DNA of 64,000 bases from Agelaius tricolor. Lineage: Eukaryota > Chordata > Aves > Passeriformes > Icteridae. A model generated the notes under the pieces. The model searched no databases, was not told where the DNA came from, and worked only from the letters and a program-made list of their open reading frames with translations. The first letter of the stretch is position 1. Each line of letters begins with the position of its first letter. This document shows, piece after piece, positions 1-13,600 of this stretch. A program made the position numbers and the translations under genes. Location: assembly GCA_023055355.1 (NCBI GenBank), contig JALJCS010000002.1, positions 82,423,001 through 82,487,000 of the forward strand, written 5' to 3'.

Positions 1-1982
1 ACACAAAACAAAATTTCATTTTGACTCTTGATAACTGTGTCTTAGTATATTTCTTCCAAAGCTGAAAAACTTTTGACCCAATTTATCAAACCAGGTAATT
101 ATTTTGGGAGTGTTGCTAGCATCATAAGTGTCTCCAAATCTACACAGGGAATAAGAAACAAGCAAGGAGACAAGTGGAGCAAAATGACTTTATGGAATAG
201 CAGTTCTGTATCATAGACCCTAAGATGTTTTTCTTCATACCACACAGACTGGAGAAATGGACTACTAATTCTCCTTTTAGTTTATGCTTTGGTTTTCTAC
301 CAAAAGAAGCTAGAACTGTAAAGGGACAGCGCAACCAATTTCTTGAGACAACCAAGGGGTTTTTGGAGATCTGAAATTGGCATAAACATCTGCACAGACA
401 CAACCTTTCAGATCTTGCCATGCTTCCCCTGAAATTTTTCATTATAGCATCTCCCTTACTGTGACTGAAGTTCGCTCAAGGTGTCCTGGAAAGCCAGGTG
501 TAGCATGCAATTTCAGAAGTATATCTAATGCAAATGGAAAAGCAAGCACATGCATAGCAGTATTTCTGCAATTAATATGTGTTGTGGGAAATGGCATTAT
601 GGAGGTTACAGCATGGAGAAGTATGATTGGATTTATTTGAGCACTAATCCAAGAATATAGTCTATAAGAGTTGTGTGGCCTGCATATGCTACTACAGCAT
701 ATACAACCATCCAGGTGGCACATGCCTTCTTGTAGTGAATTGTAATTAATATTGCAATGAAAGCTAAGGAATGTCACATTCCACAGGTGAGTTTGCTTTG
801 CTAGATGGAAATGTCTGGATATATGTGGCTAACATGAGGTTTGCACTGTATTCAGATGGACCAATTCAGATAGAAATATTTTATCCTTCAAAACATGTCC
901 TCTGTCTATCAGTATCAATTTACAGCTTGAGATTCTTCTTGCTTAATTGTCTGTTGTGATATAGGAGGAAAATTGGCATCTTTACTGGCAGGCTCTGAAA
1001 AATGAAGCAATGATAGTCTTTACAGAGCATTGTGGAAAAAGTTCAGCTTTCTGTTGTTGATGTGGGAGATTTTGTGCTCTGGGACTACCAAACCAGCATG
1101 CTTTAAAACCAGTCACTGCACTCCAAAATGTCACTTCACTTCATTTGACTACATTATAAAGGTATCTCTATTAAACACAAAATTTTAAACTCAGAAGAAT
1201 TATAAGATGTTAAAAAGAAATCTTCAATAACTTAGATATTTTACAACAATCATTTACTTCTAATAATCTTGAAAAGATTTTCAGATACTTATCTATAAAA
1301 AATATATTGTAAAACTTGAAAACAAATTCTGTCAGTCATTGTCAACCATATAGTGTAGCTAGTGATGAGATTATACATTTATATGAGTGCAGAAAAGATT
1401 TTTAGTGTTTCTTTTAAACAGAGAAGTAAATGAATGAGGGAAGGAAGATTAGAGATAATGTATAAAAAGCCATTTTAGATTGCTCTACAGGAAGGACAGT
1501 CAAAACAAACTGGAAATAACAGGAGTTTAAATGTTAAGATTGGATATGATATTAATACAGGTTTTGAAATCAATAACTGTTGTGCTATAAGTCAGAACTA
1601 AAATATACGAATAACAGATGTATAATAATTGAAAAACAGAGATACCATTTACTGACTATAAAAGGTTGGATTTTTTGTTTTATTTTGTTTTCTATGTGAC
1701 AGATCTGCCAGGAATATTTTGGAGTACTTAGCTGTAGTCTTTCCAAACACAGAACACAAGAAAAGTAAAATAGCCTGTTAACCTGCCAGATTACATTTAT
1801 TTGCTGAAAAAGAAGAAATGCAGAGTGACACTAGGTATTATGTCATGTTAACTGGTTAGATATGTTTTTAGAGAACATTTAGATATTTTGATAAGAGATC
1901 CTTAAGATACACTGCATCATTCCAAGGAATGTATTTTCTGTTCTTTGTACCTAAACTGGTACAAAACTCTTAGTAACTTCTA
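1..1982. other. Unassigned AT-rich non-coding stretch
   Basis: No repeat family, RNA gene or exon was recognised. Open frames on both strands (up to 111 codons near 442-777 on -) have no recognisable motif and are expected by chance at this base composition. A CAG/GTGAGT donor-like string near 785 has no convincing partner. Confidence 0.5.
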
Positions 1983-2220
1983 GGACAAGAGAAAATGGCC
2001 TCAAGTTGCACCCAGTGGAGGTTTAGATGACATTAGGAAAATATTCTTCACTGAAGGGGTTGCCAAGCCCTAGAACAGGCTGCCAAGGGAAGTGGCTGAG
2101 TCACCATCCCTGGAGGTATGTAATGACATTCAGTGGTGGACTTGGCAATGCTGGGTTAATGGTAGGACTTGACAATGTCAAAGATCTTTTCCAAACTAAA
2201 TCATTCATGATTCAATGATC
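1983..2220 (+). mobile_element. CR1 LINE, 3' end fragment
   Basis: This is the 3' non-coding end of a CR1 non-LTR retrotransposon. It shows the conserved order of blocks: the GGCCTCAAGTTGCACC block, the AACAGGCTGCCAAGGGAAGTG block, the GAGTCACCATCCCTGGAGG block, then a GGACTTGACAATGTCAAAG-like block. It closes with short ATTCATGATTCAATG-like repeats, which mark the true CR1 3' terminus, so the insertion is 5'-truncated and ends near 2218. It differs from the usual text by small deletions, for example just before the AACAGGCTG block, so it is an old copy. Orientation is +. It carries no coding capacity. Confidence 0.93.
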
Positions 2221-3189
2221 TCATCTGGAAATATAACTTGTTTGCATAATAGCACTCAGAATTTTATTTTTCCAGAGCTCTCTTAGGTAGGTTGACAGCA
2301 CCTGCTATGCTATAGATCTGCTAGAGACAAATATTATGAAGTCTAATGTGGTGCTACAATAAAAGACCAAGGTAGCCATGGTCTCTGAAGCCGAAGAAGC
2401 CAAAAAAGCCATCTTTTTTAGATGTTTTCAGACAGTGAATGGTTACAACACCATTAGATTACTTAGTAGTTATCATTAAAAGAAAACAACAAAACCATTT
2501 GTTGGGTCACATCAGGTAACTGTCATCAATGATCACAATAATACATTTGAATTACATTTGTCATTATTTTTTAAACAAATCTCCTGCTTTATGAAATACT
2601 AATTTCCTGGATGGATCAATACAGTAAAGATATGGAAATAAACACTGCTTTTTATATTATCATTGGTCAAATGTTTATTTTCTGAATTTCAGTAGCATAT
2701 CAGCTATTAAGCATAATTTAAACTATTTTATAATTTTTTTACTTTATTCAGTTTTGCATTAAAAAAATTGTTCAAATATATGTTACAATTTAAAGTCCCA
2801 AAGTTGTGTTGGATTTTGCTTGGATTGTCAGTCCTTGGAGCCACCAGTCTCAGGTGTTACCATCCAGAGTCCCCCATCTTCCCCCTCTATTAATCTATAC
2901 ATACCTTCCCAAATTTCACACACTTCTTCCACCTCCAGGAGCTTTTCTCAAGCCAGTACCTTCACCACTTTTTTTCTAGGTCCCCTCTTTCCAGAGCCAC
3001 TTCTTTTTGGTGAATACTTCTTTTGTACCTGGCTTTCCCAATCTATCCAGGTACAATGTATGATCAGTTTCCCAAGTGGTGTTTCTGATTCATGTCTCTT
3101 TATTATTTGGAGGATTCAGGAAAAGATACTTGATTTGTCATTATTTATATATTTTTTTCTAAACTCAGACTTTGTGAATTTTAAGCTGG
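2221..3189. other. Unassigned, with a pyrimidine-rich block
   Basis: No family was recognised. A C/T-rich block at about 2830-3060 lacks stops in one + frame, which makes the frame entering the next CR1 copy look long (2820-3431). The amino acids before the CR1 boundary resemble nothing known. Confidence 0.5.
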
Positions 3190-3915
3190 GAAAGGAGACA
3201 AATCTGCACCTAGGGAGGAGCACCCCTATACACCAATATATGCTGGGTGGCAGTTGTATGAAAAGCAAATTGTCAGAAAAAAACCTCAAAGTCCCAGTGA
3301 ACACCACATGGAACATGAGCAGGCAAAGTACCCTTGCAGCCAAGAAGACTCATGGGATCTTGGTCTCCATTAGGAAAAGTGTTGCCGCTGGGTTCAATGA
3401 GGTGATCCTTTCCCTCTGCTCAGCACAGTGAGGCCACACTCAGGGTACTGTGTCCAGTTCTGGGCTCCCCAGGACAAGACAGGCCCACAGGAGAGAGCCC
3501 AACCACTAAGATAACCAAGGTACTGCAGCATGTCTCAAATGAAAGATCGAGAAAGCTTGGACTGTTCAACCTGGAGAAGGCTTGGAGGGATGACCTTATA
3601 AATATTTGGAGGGAGTGTGCAAAAAAGGTGGAGCTAGGCTCTTTTCAGTGGTGTTCAGTGATAGCAAAGGGCATAAACTGAAACACAGCAGGTTCCCTCT
3701 GAACATGACAAAATACAGTGACTGATCTCTGACACGCATTAACCAGGGTGTTGTGGAGTTTCCTTCCTTTGAGGTAGTCAAAAACCATCTGGACATGATC
3801 CTGGACAATCAATTCTACATGGTCTTGCTTTAGAAGAGGAGTTGGGCAGGATGACCTTCAGATGTCCCATCCAGCATCACTATTTTGTGGCTCTATGATT
3901 CTGTGATTTTACATA
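3190..3915 (+). mobile_element. CR1 LINE, ORF2 C-terminus plus 3' end
   Basis: This is a 5'-truncated CR1 insertion on +. Its first part is the extreme C-terminus of ORF2, the endonuclease/reverse transcriptase protein. Translation in the open frame ending at 3431 contains STLAAKKTHGI, the counterpart of the usual CALAAQKANRI, followed by a VILSLCSAQ block. A TGA at 3429-3431 then ends the frame where family members normally continue, so the ORF is broken. The rest is the 3' tail region: a GTGTCCAGTTCTGGGCTCCCC block near 3450, the ACTGTTCAACCTGGAGAAGG block near 3560, and a close with GGCTCTATGATTCTGTGATTTT near 3890-3912. It is the longest 3'-complete CR1 copy in the window. Confidence 0.92.
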
Positions 3916-6892
3916 GAGCTCTGTGTCTAAAGGTTAATCTATTTTAATTTAAAAAAGAAAAGGAAAGTTATTGCATTTTCTATCAAAAAAAAAGGAGAAT
4001 AAAAATTCTGCAGAAAACAATTCTGAAGCCTTACAGACACAAATAGCAAGGACTTAGGAATGTGGTTTACTCATTCTTGCAAAGTTTTTGAAAGATTTTC
4101 AAATCAATATTTTAAAATAGAAGCCACTGAGATTAAAGGAGGATATTTTAGCTTCCCTAATATCCAAACTTGTTTCAAGAATCTCAGAATTTATTTTTAA
4201 ATTTTGGAAAGAGCTATGAAATACTAAGAGAGAGACTGGGAATATTAGGACAGTTTAAATTATTACATCTGATTAAATTAGCGGGTGAAAACATCTCAAA
4301 AATTTACCATTCATATTGGAAGGAAAACAAACAAATCAAGGCTATGCATATAGCATTAGAGACATCAAACTGTCTACTCAGAGTAGACATCAAAGTGTCT
4401 ACTCTGAAGCATATTTCATTATTGTCAGACACTGTAAGAAATAAGAAATGAGCAAGACTCTATGCCTTCAGCGCACCTTAGCTGGTCTGCTGAAGGTGGT
4501 GAGGTAGGTTATGAAACTGTAGCTTGAGTTTTACAAGAGACTCTTGACTGTGTGTGACAAATGTAGATGATCCCTGAATACTGAGTTACTTGCCTAATTA
4601 ATAATTCTAAGAAGAAATTGTATCCTACAGGCAAAGTCTCTCTGATTGAGAGGCTTCCATGGAATCCAACATTTTGATAATTCAGTGTATTCTAAAAAAT
4701 AACATTTTCCTTGGAAGGTTTCCAACTACCTACTTAAAACTTATACAGGAGATTTTTTTTGTTATTTTTTCTAGGAAAAACAAACACAACAATTCAGGAA
4801 CCATTCTAATTCAAGTATTTTTTTCTTCTATTTTTGTACTTGAAAGAAATCTTAGTCAAAAGTCTAGAAAGGTCAGAAAAATAAAAAAATTACCTAAAAA
4901 GAAGACAGGAGTGTTTGTCAGCCTCATGAATCATAGCTTTGAAGAAAATAAGGCAGAATTCAGAACTGTATGCTATTTGTGTCTTTCTTTTCACTGATCT
5001 GGAATTTTATTTTTATTTTCATCTTATTGAATATAAAAAGTAGTCTTGTATGTGTAAATTGATATAATGCTTGCCAATTTTGACACAGAAACTAAGTTGG
5101 GTATGTGAATGCACTTATGAAGAATGAAAAGGTACACAATACATAATCACAGAGGGCATTTTAAAAATAGCAATTAGATTAGTCTTTTATGTCCCATTTG
5201 CTTTTTTTTTTTTTTAGGTACCGGGAAATTCCTTCTCACTTTTAGGAGGGAGGTTGGTCCTACAGCCATCCTATCCTGAGACAACAGGTCCAGACAGGAA
5301 ATTCTTTCCCAGACAAATTATTTCATTCCCTATTACTTCATAAATTAAGACAAAACACTGAGATCTCTTCAGGAAAAAAAGCAGCAGATTTCTGCAGAAG
5401 TGTAGAAATAAGGCAAGTCTTTGCTGCCTGAACAAACATTTTTAATCTGGACAGTCAATCCATTAGAGTTTCATGAAGCTGTAAATTGACTCACATTCAA
5501 TATCCTGAATTTCTTTAAAAGGAAGATTCAGATGTGGAAAAGTCTGTGAAGACAACTCATTACTATTAACTTCTTAAAATCCAAAAGTTTTCTTTGAAGA
5601 ATAGTACATGAAGAATTTTAAAAATATTTCACTTTCTTAATTCGTATTTATTTATCATTTATTTCTTCATACATGCATAGTCTTCCTGTAGAGATATTTA
5701 TAGAAGATAGCACAGAAGTACACTGCAAGGTTTTTGCTACTTCAAGCACAAGTAATGGATGAATTCTGAAAGTGCAGTATTTTTCATAAAAATCAACAGA
5801 AGGCTTCAACTGTCAGTTGTTGAGCTACAAGATTTAGTAGAATGGGTTAGGAGCCATCATCTGCTGACAGGTCATAGCACCTTTTCTCTTCAGTTGCCAA
5901 TATATTTTAGAGCTTTTATGTGCTGTAACATCTTCTGCAGAGTTGTCAAAACAATGCTAATGCCTGAGCACTACTCAGGCCACGTAATCTCTACCTCTCA
6001 TCTTTGTCAAATGAGCCATATACTGTAGCACAGATAAGAAATGTTGAAAAACTAAACCATAAAAAAATCAGATGGGTGATTCGTATTTCTGAAGTGCCTC
6101 ACTACCACCAACAAAAAGGGAGCTCCTCCAGGCTGATCATTTCTCAGTACACTATTACCACTACAGTGTGGTAAAGGCAAAGCTTCCAGTTAAAATAATC
6201 CTGAAGCTCTTTTCTGACACAGTTAAGCTGTACTTCCAAACAAGAAGCCAAAAGAGTAGAAGAAATCTTCACTGCTCTGTTGCCATAATTTCCCTCTCTC
6301 CCCATCTTTGGCAGCTTTACTTTCAGGAACTTTCATACCTGTATTAGATAAGAATGATTGAGTTCAGTTTTCACCCAAGATTTTGCCTAATCCCATGCCA
6401 AAAGTGATTTGAATCTGTGACCATCCTAGCATCATGAAAAAGAAATTCTGGGCTTCTGAATCAATTAATTACTCATGCCAAATTGTTCTTTCTATGTGAT
6501 AAGGCATCAAACTGTAGTTGAAATATGGGATTATTTAACAATAATTTTATTGTACATTGTTGTATGATTCAGCTTACAGATTTTTTTTTGTGAGCTGTAA
6601 TTGAAAGCACTTAGCTGTGTAGAAGGTAGAAAGAAATAGCATGAATTTTCTAGAAGTGTTTTTGCCTAATATGTGTAGAAGGTCCCTATATTCTTTAGTT
6701 TCCTGTTTTCTAAAAGCAATTTTACATACCTGCAAAGCAAGAAAATATTGTTTCCATCTCTAGGGACTTTCATAAAACTCCACAGTACAAGTGTGGATGC
6801 ATCTGATTCCTTCAACCCTGCTTGGTCAGCTACCTAATCAAAAAATTCTGATAAAACAACTTGCAACAAAAAAGAGTTTTGCTGGGTTTTGG
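3916..6892. other. Unassigned AT-rich non-coding stretch
   Basis: No family was recognised. A small palindrome and local duplication lie at 4360-4410 (listed separately), and a T-run sits at about 5206-5217. Open frames at 4170-4451 and 4659-4997 are AT-driven and have no domain or motif I know. Confidence 0.5.
4371..4389. repeat. 19-bp palindrome inside a local duplication
   Basis: TGTCTACTC, one A, then its exact reverse complement GAGTAGACA. The following bases repeat the segment (CAAAGTGTCTACTCTG at 4391-4406 against CAAACTGTCTACTCAG at 4367-4382), so the palindrome arose with a roughly 24-bp tandem duplication. Confidence 0.85.
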
Positions 6893-6913
6893 TTTTTTTT
6901 TTTTTTTTTTTTT
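6893..6913. repeat. Poly-T run, 21 bases
   Basis: There are 21 consecutive T residues followed by AATTTTTAGG. It could be the A-tail of a minus-strand retroinsertion, but no retroinsert is recognised to the right of it. Confidence 0.9.
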
Positions 6914-9900
6914 AATTTTTAGGAAAAATATCTGGTCCCTGAAGAGCAAATATCTAACCAGAAGCTAGTTTATGGTCAACAAGAGAAAGACATAATAGGG
7001 TGCCAAAGATTCTAAGGGTTAAGGCAGCCATAAGATGCAGGAAGATCAACTTTTTGGTAGTTTTCACTCTGTGGAACTCCCTATCCTCTAGTAAGTACCT
7101 GAAATAATTCACTACTTGTTGTTTGCTGTATTTGGAAGTTTTTCTACTGATGCAAGTCATATGACAGATGCAAAAACAATCATTTTAGGAACTAAAAAAT
7201 TGTGGTGGCCTTCCAATATTTGTTGATAAATAGTAAAATGTTTTGTAAGAAGTGTATGTATGTATGATAATGGATTTCCCAACATATTTCTTCAGCTTCT
7301 CATTTTATCAGAAAAACAATTGTGAGAATTCCCCATACAAGGATTTGAAAAATATTTTAGAAGATAAATTCAAAATTAATATAATATATATGTGTGTCTG
7401 TGTACATAAAATTATGGTAAATTATAGTCCATGCTAACCACACCAAATAGAAACTATGAAGCTAGATTTCATTTTTCCATACATATGCACACACATGTGT
7501 ACATATATAAATGCACATGGAAGATTGTGTTGTGTCTAAGCATAAATCCTTAAAATGTTTTAATTTTAGCAGGGCTAAATAATCTGCTGAAAAGCAGTTT
7601 CATTGCATTTTTTAGTAGACTTCTAATTAATTATCTTATTACTGACTTCTTGAAAAATAAGATCAGTTGCTAAAGCATGATTGAAACATAAGGAGAAATG
7701 ATAAATTTTGAATGAATACATTGTTCATGATGTTTATGTCCTTTCAAAGTTAATGAATGAAAATCAATCCAGATTCCGTTGTTGAGCAGCTATTTTCCAC
7801 CCTCAACTGAGCAGCAAATACTTTAGTCAGTAATAATACAAAAACCAATAACATTTTTAAGTGTTAAATCAGACAAGTTGATTTCCAATTTATCCACAAA
7901 GCTAGAGAGTGATCTTTTACAATAGAAAGAAAAAAATTTCTTTCCAAGCTGAGAAATCTCGAGAGTCAAGGAAAAAGACATGGGTTCAGGAATAAAAGAT
8001 CAAGAGAATGGATGCTGACAATTTTAACAGCTGGGCTGGGTTTCTCAATCGGATATTATAGCCCCAAATTATATGACACTTGCTGGCATTTTTTTAGTTT
8101 GTTTTTCTTGCAAGACTAAATTGGCTTTTTAATTTAAAAGTATAAATTAAAAATGCCTAATAACATTAAGTATGAGCTATTCTGTTGCCCACTTATGTGG
8201 AACAAGCACAAATGTTTAACTTCTTTGAATTGGTCATGAGGTTAGACCTGGTTAAAAAATATTGACAGAAATGCAATATTTCAGGGAAATACTAAATCAT
8301 ACCCATATTTCATATGGAAATCAAGAAACCAAATCATTCAGTTTCCTAAGCTTCCAAATAAATTTAGAGTGATTTTCCCAGGCTCCTAAAACTCATTTTA
8401 CAAATTTCTGCTGCTCCCCATCTGCTGAGTTTGTCTCTCCAATGCTGTGCACACCACAGCTGTTCTTCCTGTGAACCAGCCAAAAAGACCACAGCACTGG
8501 TGAGCAAAGCACCAGAGGTCCCAGGGAAGCATACCCAGGTGTCAGGGCACGAGCTTGGCCAGGTTTGTAGCCCAATTATTTAGTTAAATGTATTTCACAG
8601 GTGGAAGTTTCAAGGTTTCTTTAGCCACTGTCTTTTTTTCTTCTGGTCTGCAGATTTTACCAAGTACTTCCCAAGCTTTCCAGATGGCCAGAGCAATTCC
8701 CTTCTGATGCAGCTGCCCACCTCACTGCCAGGCTCATTGGACATCTCAAGAAGGTAGAAGTACCTTTCCTGGTAGCAGCTACATTCTATCAGTAGCTTTA
8801 GAAACTAGTGCCCAGTGCTCCCCTTGCTGACTCATAGAGCTCACTTAGCTAATGTGCTGGTTTGCAGAAACCTTGTAAGGAAGCAATTCATTAATGAACA
8901 GCTGGAAAAAATTTGGAAACTCAGTGCAATGCTGTGGAATTTCAGTTTCACTAAACAAAACCCAATACTTTTTAACTTTTTATGGTTTGAATAAGGTTGC
9001 AGCCATTTGTAAATGTTATACATGTTTTGCAGGTCAGACATTTTGTTTCTTAGGCAGCTTGTGCAAGCAAAAACTTATTAATTGTTTTGCAGAGCTATCC
9101 TTGGGAGAAAAAAAAGAGAAAGTAGGAGAATTCAAAGTTAAAGCTCTTTTTTTTATATAAGTTATGTAATTACCTACTTAACTTGATGACAGTTACTTAT
9201 TTTTCATTAGATCCATTTAATGATAATTCTGCTCCTTTTTTACCAGACATTCTGGTATGGTTTAAGATAAACCTCCTAATCCTTGCATTTATATTTTCTT
9301 CTGTCCTCTTTTAGACAAAAATTTTGTCTACGAGTCCTCCTCTGTTGACATTAAGTAGGATTTACTGTTACTAATGCTGGTTACCACTGTGTGATTACTG
9401 ATTCTTTTCCTCTCCCCCATGGTATGCCAAACTGCTGGATATTCCAATTTTTGCCTGGGGTCTTAAAAGTATTAGCTATAGTACTCAGTCTGTGCAGTCT
9501 GAGTAGTCTGTGAAATCTGATGCACTCCAGGTCTCAAGTTTAAGCGCCTGTATCACTATATTTAATTAGTTGTCTGAACTCTGCCTACTATCCTAACCTG
9601 TCTTTTTATCTGCTACACTTAGTACTGTGATTGCTTTCTGGGAGAGACACCCAGCTGCTTTATCTAGCTATCACTAATCATGAGGTGGTTTCTACAGCCA
9701 AACAGATACCTCTAGGGACCATAAACATCTGCTCAAGTGTTCTGATAAGCTCAGCCCCTCTTTCCCTGTATTGATTATGACTACAGATAGCATTTGCTGA
9801 GACGAGTGTTATGGGCAATAATTTGTCCCAGAGCTCATGGAAGACACAAGTTCAAGATTTACCTTATTGCTTGTAAATTAAAGTCTTAATTATTAAACTA

Positions 9901-10364
9901 TCTTTCCACTTTGTCCCTGTATTGTTTCCGATCTTTGTGTTCTTGCTAGTCCTTATTATTTCCTACTTCTTCAACAAATTGTACTCAAAGAGACAATAAC
10001 TTCCTTAGAGTCTTTTGAGTCATTAGCTAAACCCTTTCAATGATTATTGGAACACAATAAGGCTATAAATATTTTAACTTTTAATAGTATGCATATCCCT
10101 AGTTAGTTTCCCAGGATACACTTAGTTTTCATTGTTCCATGCTCACTTGTTTAATTCATTCACTGCTTCACTGACATGTAACAACAGTCACAGACAGAAA
10201 CTCCAACAATACCCTTGTGTCTGAGATGTGAATATATCGCTGTATACTTTTGTCTAGTAAAAAAGTGTTCTAGAAGAATGTGAATAGCTTTTATGCAAAA
10301 TTTTTGGTGGTAAAAACGCCACAATATTCAGGCCATGATACTGTAACGGAGATCACAAATTTTA
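6914..10364. other. Unassigned AT-rich non-coding stretch
   Basis: No family was recognised. Short TG/CA and TA-rich segments lie at about 7380-7405 and 7480-7515. A slightly GC-richer patch at 8390-8580 and an open frame at 8894-9160 show no recognisable motif. Confidence 0.5.
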
Positions 10365-10600
10365 TTTTTGAATTTGCTCCAGCAGTTCCATGTCCTTTTT
10401 ATGTTGGGGACAGCAGAACTGGATGCAGCCCTCCAGGTGGGGTGTCACAAAAGCAGACTGGAGGGGCAGAATCCCCTCCCTTGACCTATTGGCCGTGTTC
10501 CTGTTAATGCACCCCAGAATACAGTTGGCTTTCTGGGCTGCAAGTGCACATTGCCAGCTCCTGTCATTTTCTGTCAACCAAAAGACAACCAAGAAACTAA
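10365..10600 (-). mobile_element. CR1 LINE, ORF2 C-terminal coding fragment
   Basis: On the minus strand an open frame (10619 to 10362) gives residues matching the C-terminal end of CR1 ORF2: QCALAAQKANCILGCINRN, then RSREGILPLQSAF, then HKKDMELLEQIQK. This lies beyond the reverse transcriptase core, before the 3' untranslated region. Both the catalytic region and the 3' tail are missing, so it is an internal piece truncated at both ends, perhaps by later deletion. The frame is intact over about 75 codons. That is better preserved than other CR1 copies here, but it codes for no functional unit. Confidence 0.93.
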
Positions 10601-13600
10601 AAGATAGAGCCAGTAACAATTCTATGACCCTGGGTCACAAATTGAGCTGCTGAAGCAGAAAGAATTTGGGGTACCTAGCAGCACTAGAAAGCTTTCAGAT
10701 CACTAAGCAAGGTGTTAGTCACTCAAGAAAAAATATAAAAAGTACAGGCTCCATTTTTCTTGCCTTAGTTTAAAAAATATAGGTAGGAATGTGGAGAGGA
10801 AAGTAGCAAATAGTTGTATACTGTAAGCAGCTTACTGGAAAGTCTTGAGATAATGGGTAAAGATATTTGGTTATATATCCTATGTAATAGTAAAATATAT
10901 TTTGTTTCTTTGAGATTATAATACTGTTCAATATCTGCAGGGTTGTAGTTGAGGAACAAACTGATTTTAATGTATTTCTTTTTGTCTTAAATGCTTGGAT
11001 GATTTCCTTGCCTGGTTTTATTTTTCCTTGTGCAGGTGTAACTTGTTTTTTCAAAATGAGTATGATAAGTTTCCAGATCCAAGTAGAAATATCTTACATT
11101 TATCCTAAAGAAGTAACAGGACTCCAATAAGAGTACAATAACACAGAATCAGGGCCCTCTGGGATATAATGAATTGTAGGACAAATAAGGTCTAATGCTG
11201 CACATAATACATGGAAATCTACTCTTTACCAATCTCTCCACTTTTACAATTATCTAGCAGAGCAACGTAAAGAATCCTCCAGAATGAAAAATACATTTTT
11301 TCACAAAATTACTGATTTTCCATCAGAAATTAAATAGTAATGTCAGATCACAAATAACAACATGTTATAGACCTATGAGTAGAAATGCAATAACAGAGAA
11401 AACTGATTCCCCAGGTTTCTTCATGAGAAAGGCCAGAAAACAGGCAGAAAAATGAGCAGAAAAATGCCCAATGACATAAAGTTCTCATCTTAAAGAAATT
11501 TCAAGGAAATGATGGAATTTGGTACATTATATCTATGTCTTGTGCCTTGCCTGTTCCAAACGACAATTCACTATTGCTATCAGGACACACACCACTATTT
11601 CTATCAGGACACAAATCTTCTGGCCTAGAGGCCATCCACAGTCTTAAGACTGATTTCCTTTTTCCACAAGACAGATAAATCACCTCTGATATTGCAAATA
11701 TGCACAATTTCTATATTTTTCTGAGTAATATCATCTGAAATGAGAATATTTTCGTCTAAGAGCACGAAGATATTCTGGTTCTGATTACAATACTGCCTAA
11801 ATATAAGAAAGCATGAGATATAGTGGGAGATACACGTTCATCACCCCTAAATGACATCTCATGAAGCCAATTCAATTTACTATGGAGGTTAACCTTCATC
11901 TGTGCTAGAGACAAGCTGAGAAAGTCTAAGTCACACTGACTACCCAACTAAATATCTGTTGAGTATAATAGGAGCTTAAACGGGTGGCTTACCTGCACAT
12001 GTGGAAACATGGATTTTATTGTCTTAAGTCCCAGAACGGACTTCTGGAAATGCAAGAAAAGGAAAAACATGCATTTTTTTTTAACATGATGTTTAAGTGT
12101 AAATTTCAGAAATTTATTTACATATTATTATATTATATTTATTTCTATTACTTTTATTTTTTATTTGTTGTATTTAGTAATTTATTTGTTCAATACAACT
12201 ATAACCTTCCATAATTTACTGTAATAGTACTGAATGCCACTTTGAATGTCTGTCCTGCATTTTATTTTTTCATTAAATGAATTAAACCATAGAAGGCCCA
12301 TTTTTCGAAGCTGCTAAACTGAAACCACACTAGTAGCTCACAACACATTTGAGTGAGATTCTATATCTAAACCCCATAATTTTCTCACTGTTTGAAACTG
12401 TAGTGAAACTAGTACAGGATGTCAAAGGAGAAGTATGGAAATGAGTGAAAATATATCCTCTGAAGGCCTCTGTACTATTTTTATTTCTTCCTGCTAGGGG
12501 CTGCAATCAAACAATGCACAATGAATATTCATTATGGAGCTGAGTAATCGATTCTATTATTTGCTTTTATACACTTCACAAAACTAAGTTCAGAAGAGAA
12601 AGACACATCTGGTTGGATGCTGAAGCAAAGTCTCTCTGACTCTTTCACTTCCAGAATGCTGACAGAGACAGTATTCAGGAAATGAAATGAATTCCTCAAG
12701 AGTTCAAAAACTAACATGAAAGACCATTTTTGCTGTTGTAAATAACTTACTTTTTTTGCTGACAGCAATATAAATGTGCATATTTATGTTATCAAATGTA
12801 TGATCCTTAATAATTTGCTTTAAGAGGGACTTGGCTTCATTCTATATGTGGAATATTCTCTATAAAATGCTCGGATTTACATCATCTTCAAGTTCTTTTT
12901 ATTTACACTTTCATGTTACTCTTAAAAAACAATTATCACTTTAATGAAAATTGACATGAACTAAGCCTTGGGAGGTTTATGAAAAAAAAAAGGTTTGGTA
13001 AAAGATTATATCTAAACTGTGTTTATATATAGTCTGGCAAGAAGCTGAAAGACAGAAAGATATAATTTTGTTTTATTCCTAGGTTGCATCATTCCTACCA
13101 TGTGAATGACTTCTTTTTCATGTTCTTGGAGCTGTGAGCAAAACTGTCAAGGGAAATCGTCTTAAACACTTTGCCTATCCAAACGTACAAAAACTTCTCA
13201 AACCTTCTTTAGCTTTACAGGTCTAATGGGAGTAGAAATCTTTCAAAATGTTATTTTCCACCTGTGTTCTCTAACTTTCAGAATATTAATCCAAATCCCA
13301 GTGTGCTTCCATCGCTGCAATGCCAGTGTAATTTTAAAAGTTTTCTGTTCAGCATGATTTAGAGTATATTAGAGTATATAGCTTCACTCACTTTTTTATG
13401 TTATTCACAGTAATAAAGGCAATGCATGCAGCTCCTTTGTTTAATAGAAAACAGGTATTATTAATTCATGATCTGTAATACTAAGCTGGAACCTTATAAA
13501 ATCACAACAGAAAAGACCAGTGTTAACAAATATTTACACTAAAATTATTAGGTGATTCATAACAGTGCATATAGAATTTGATTGGTATTTCCTCCTATAG

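Noticed and set aside
2820..3431. 203-codon plus-strand open frame
   Set aside because: It is a chance open pyrimidine-rich block running into the remnant of CR1 ORF2. Only the last 75 or so codons have identity, and that is to CR1.
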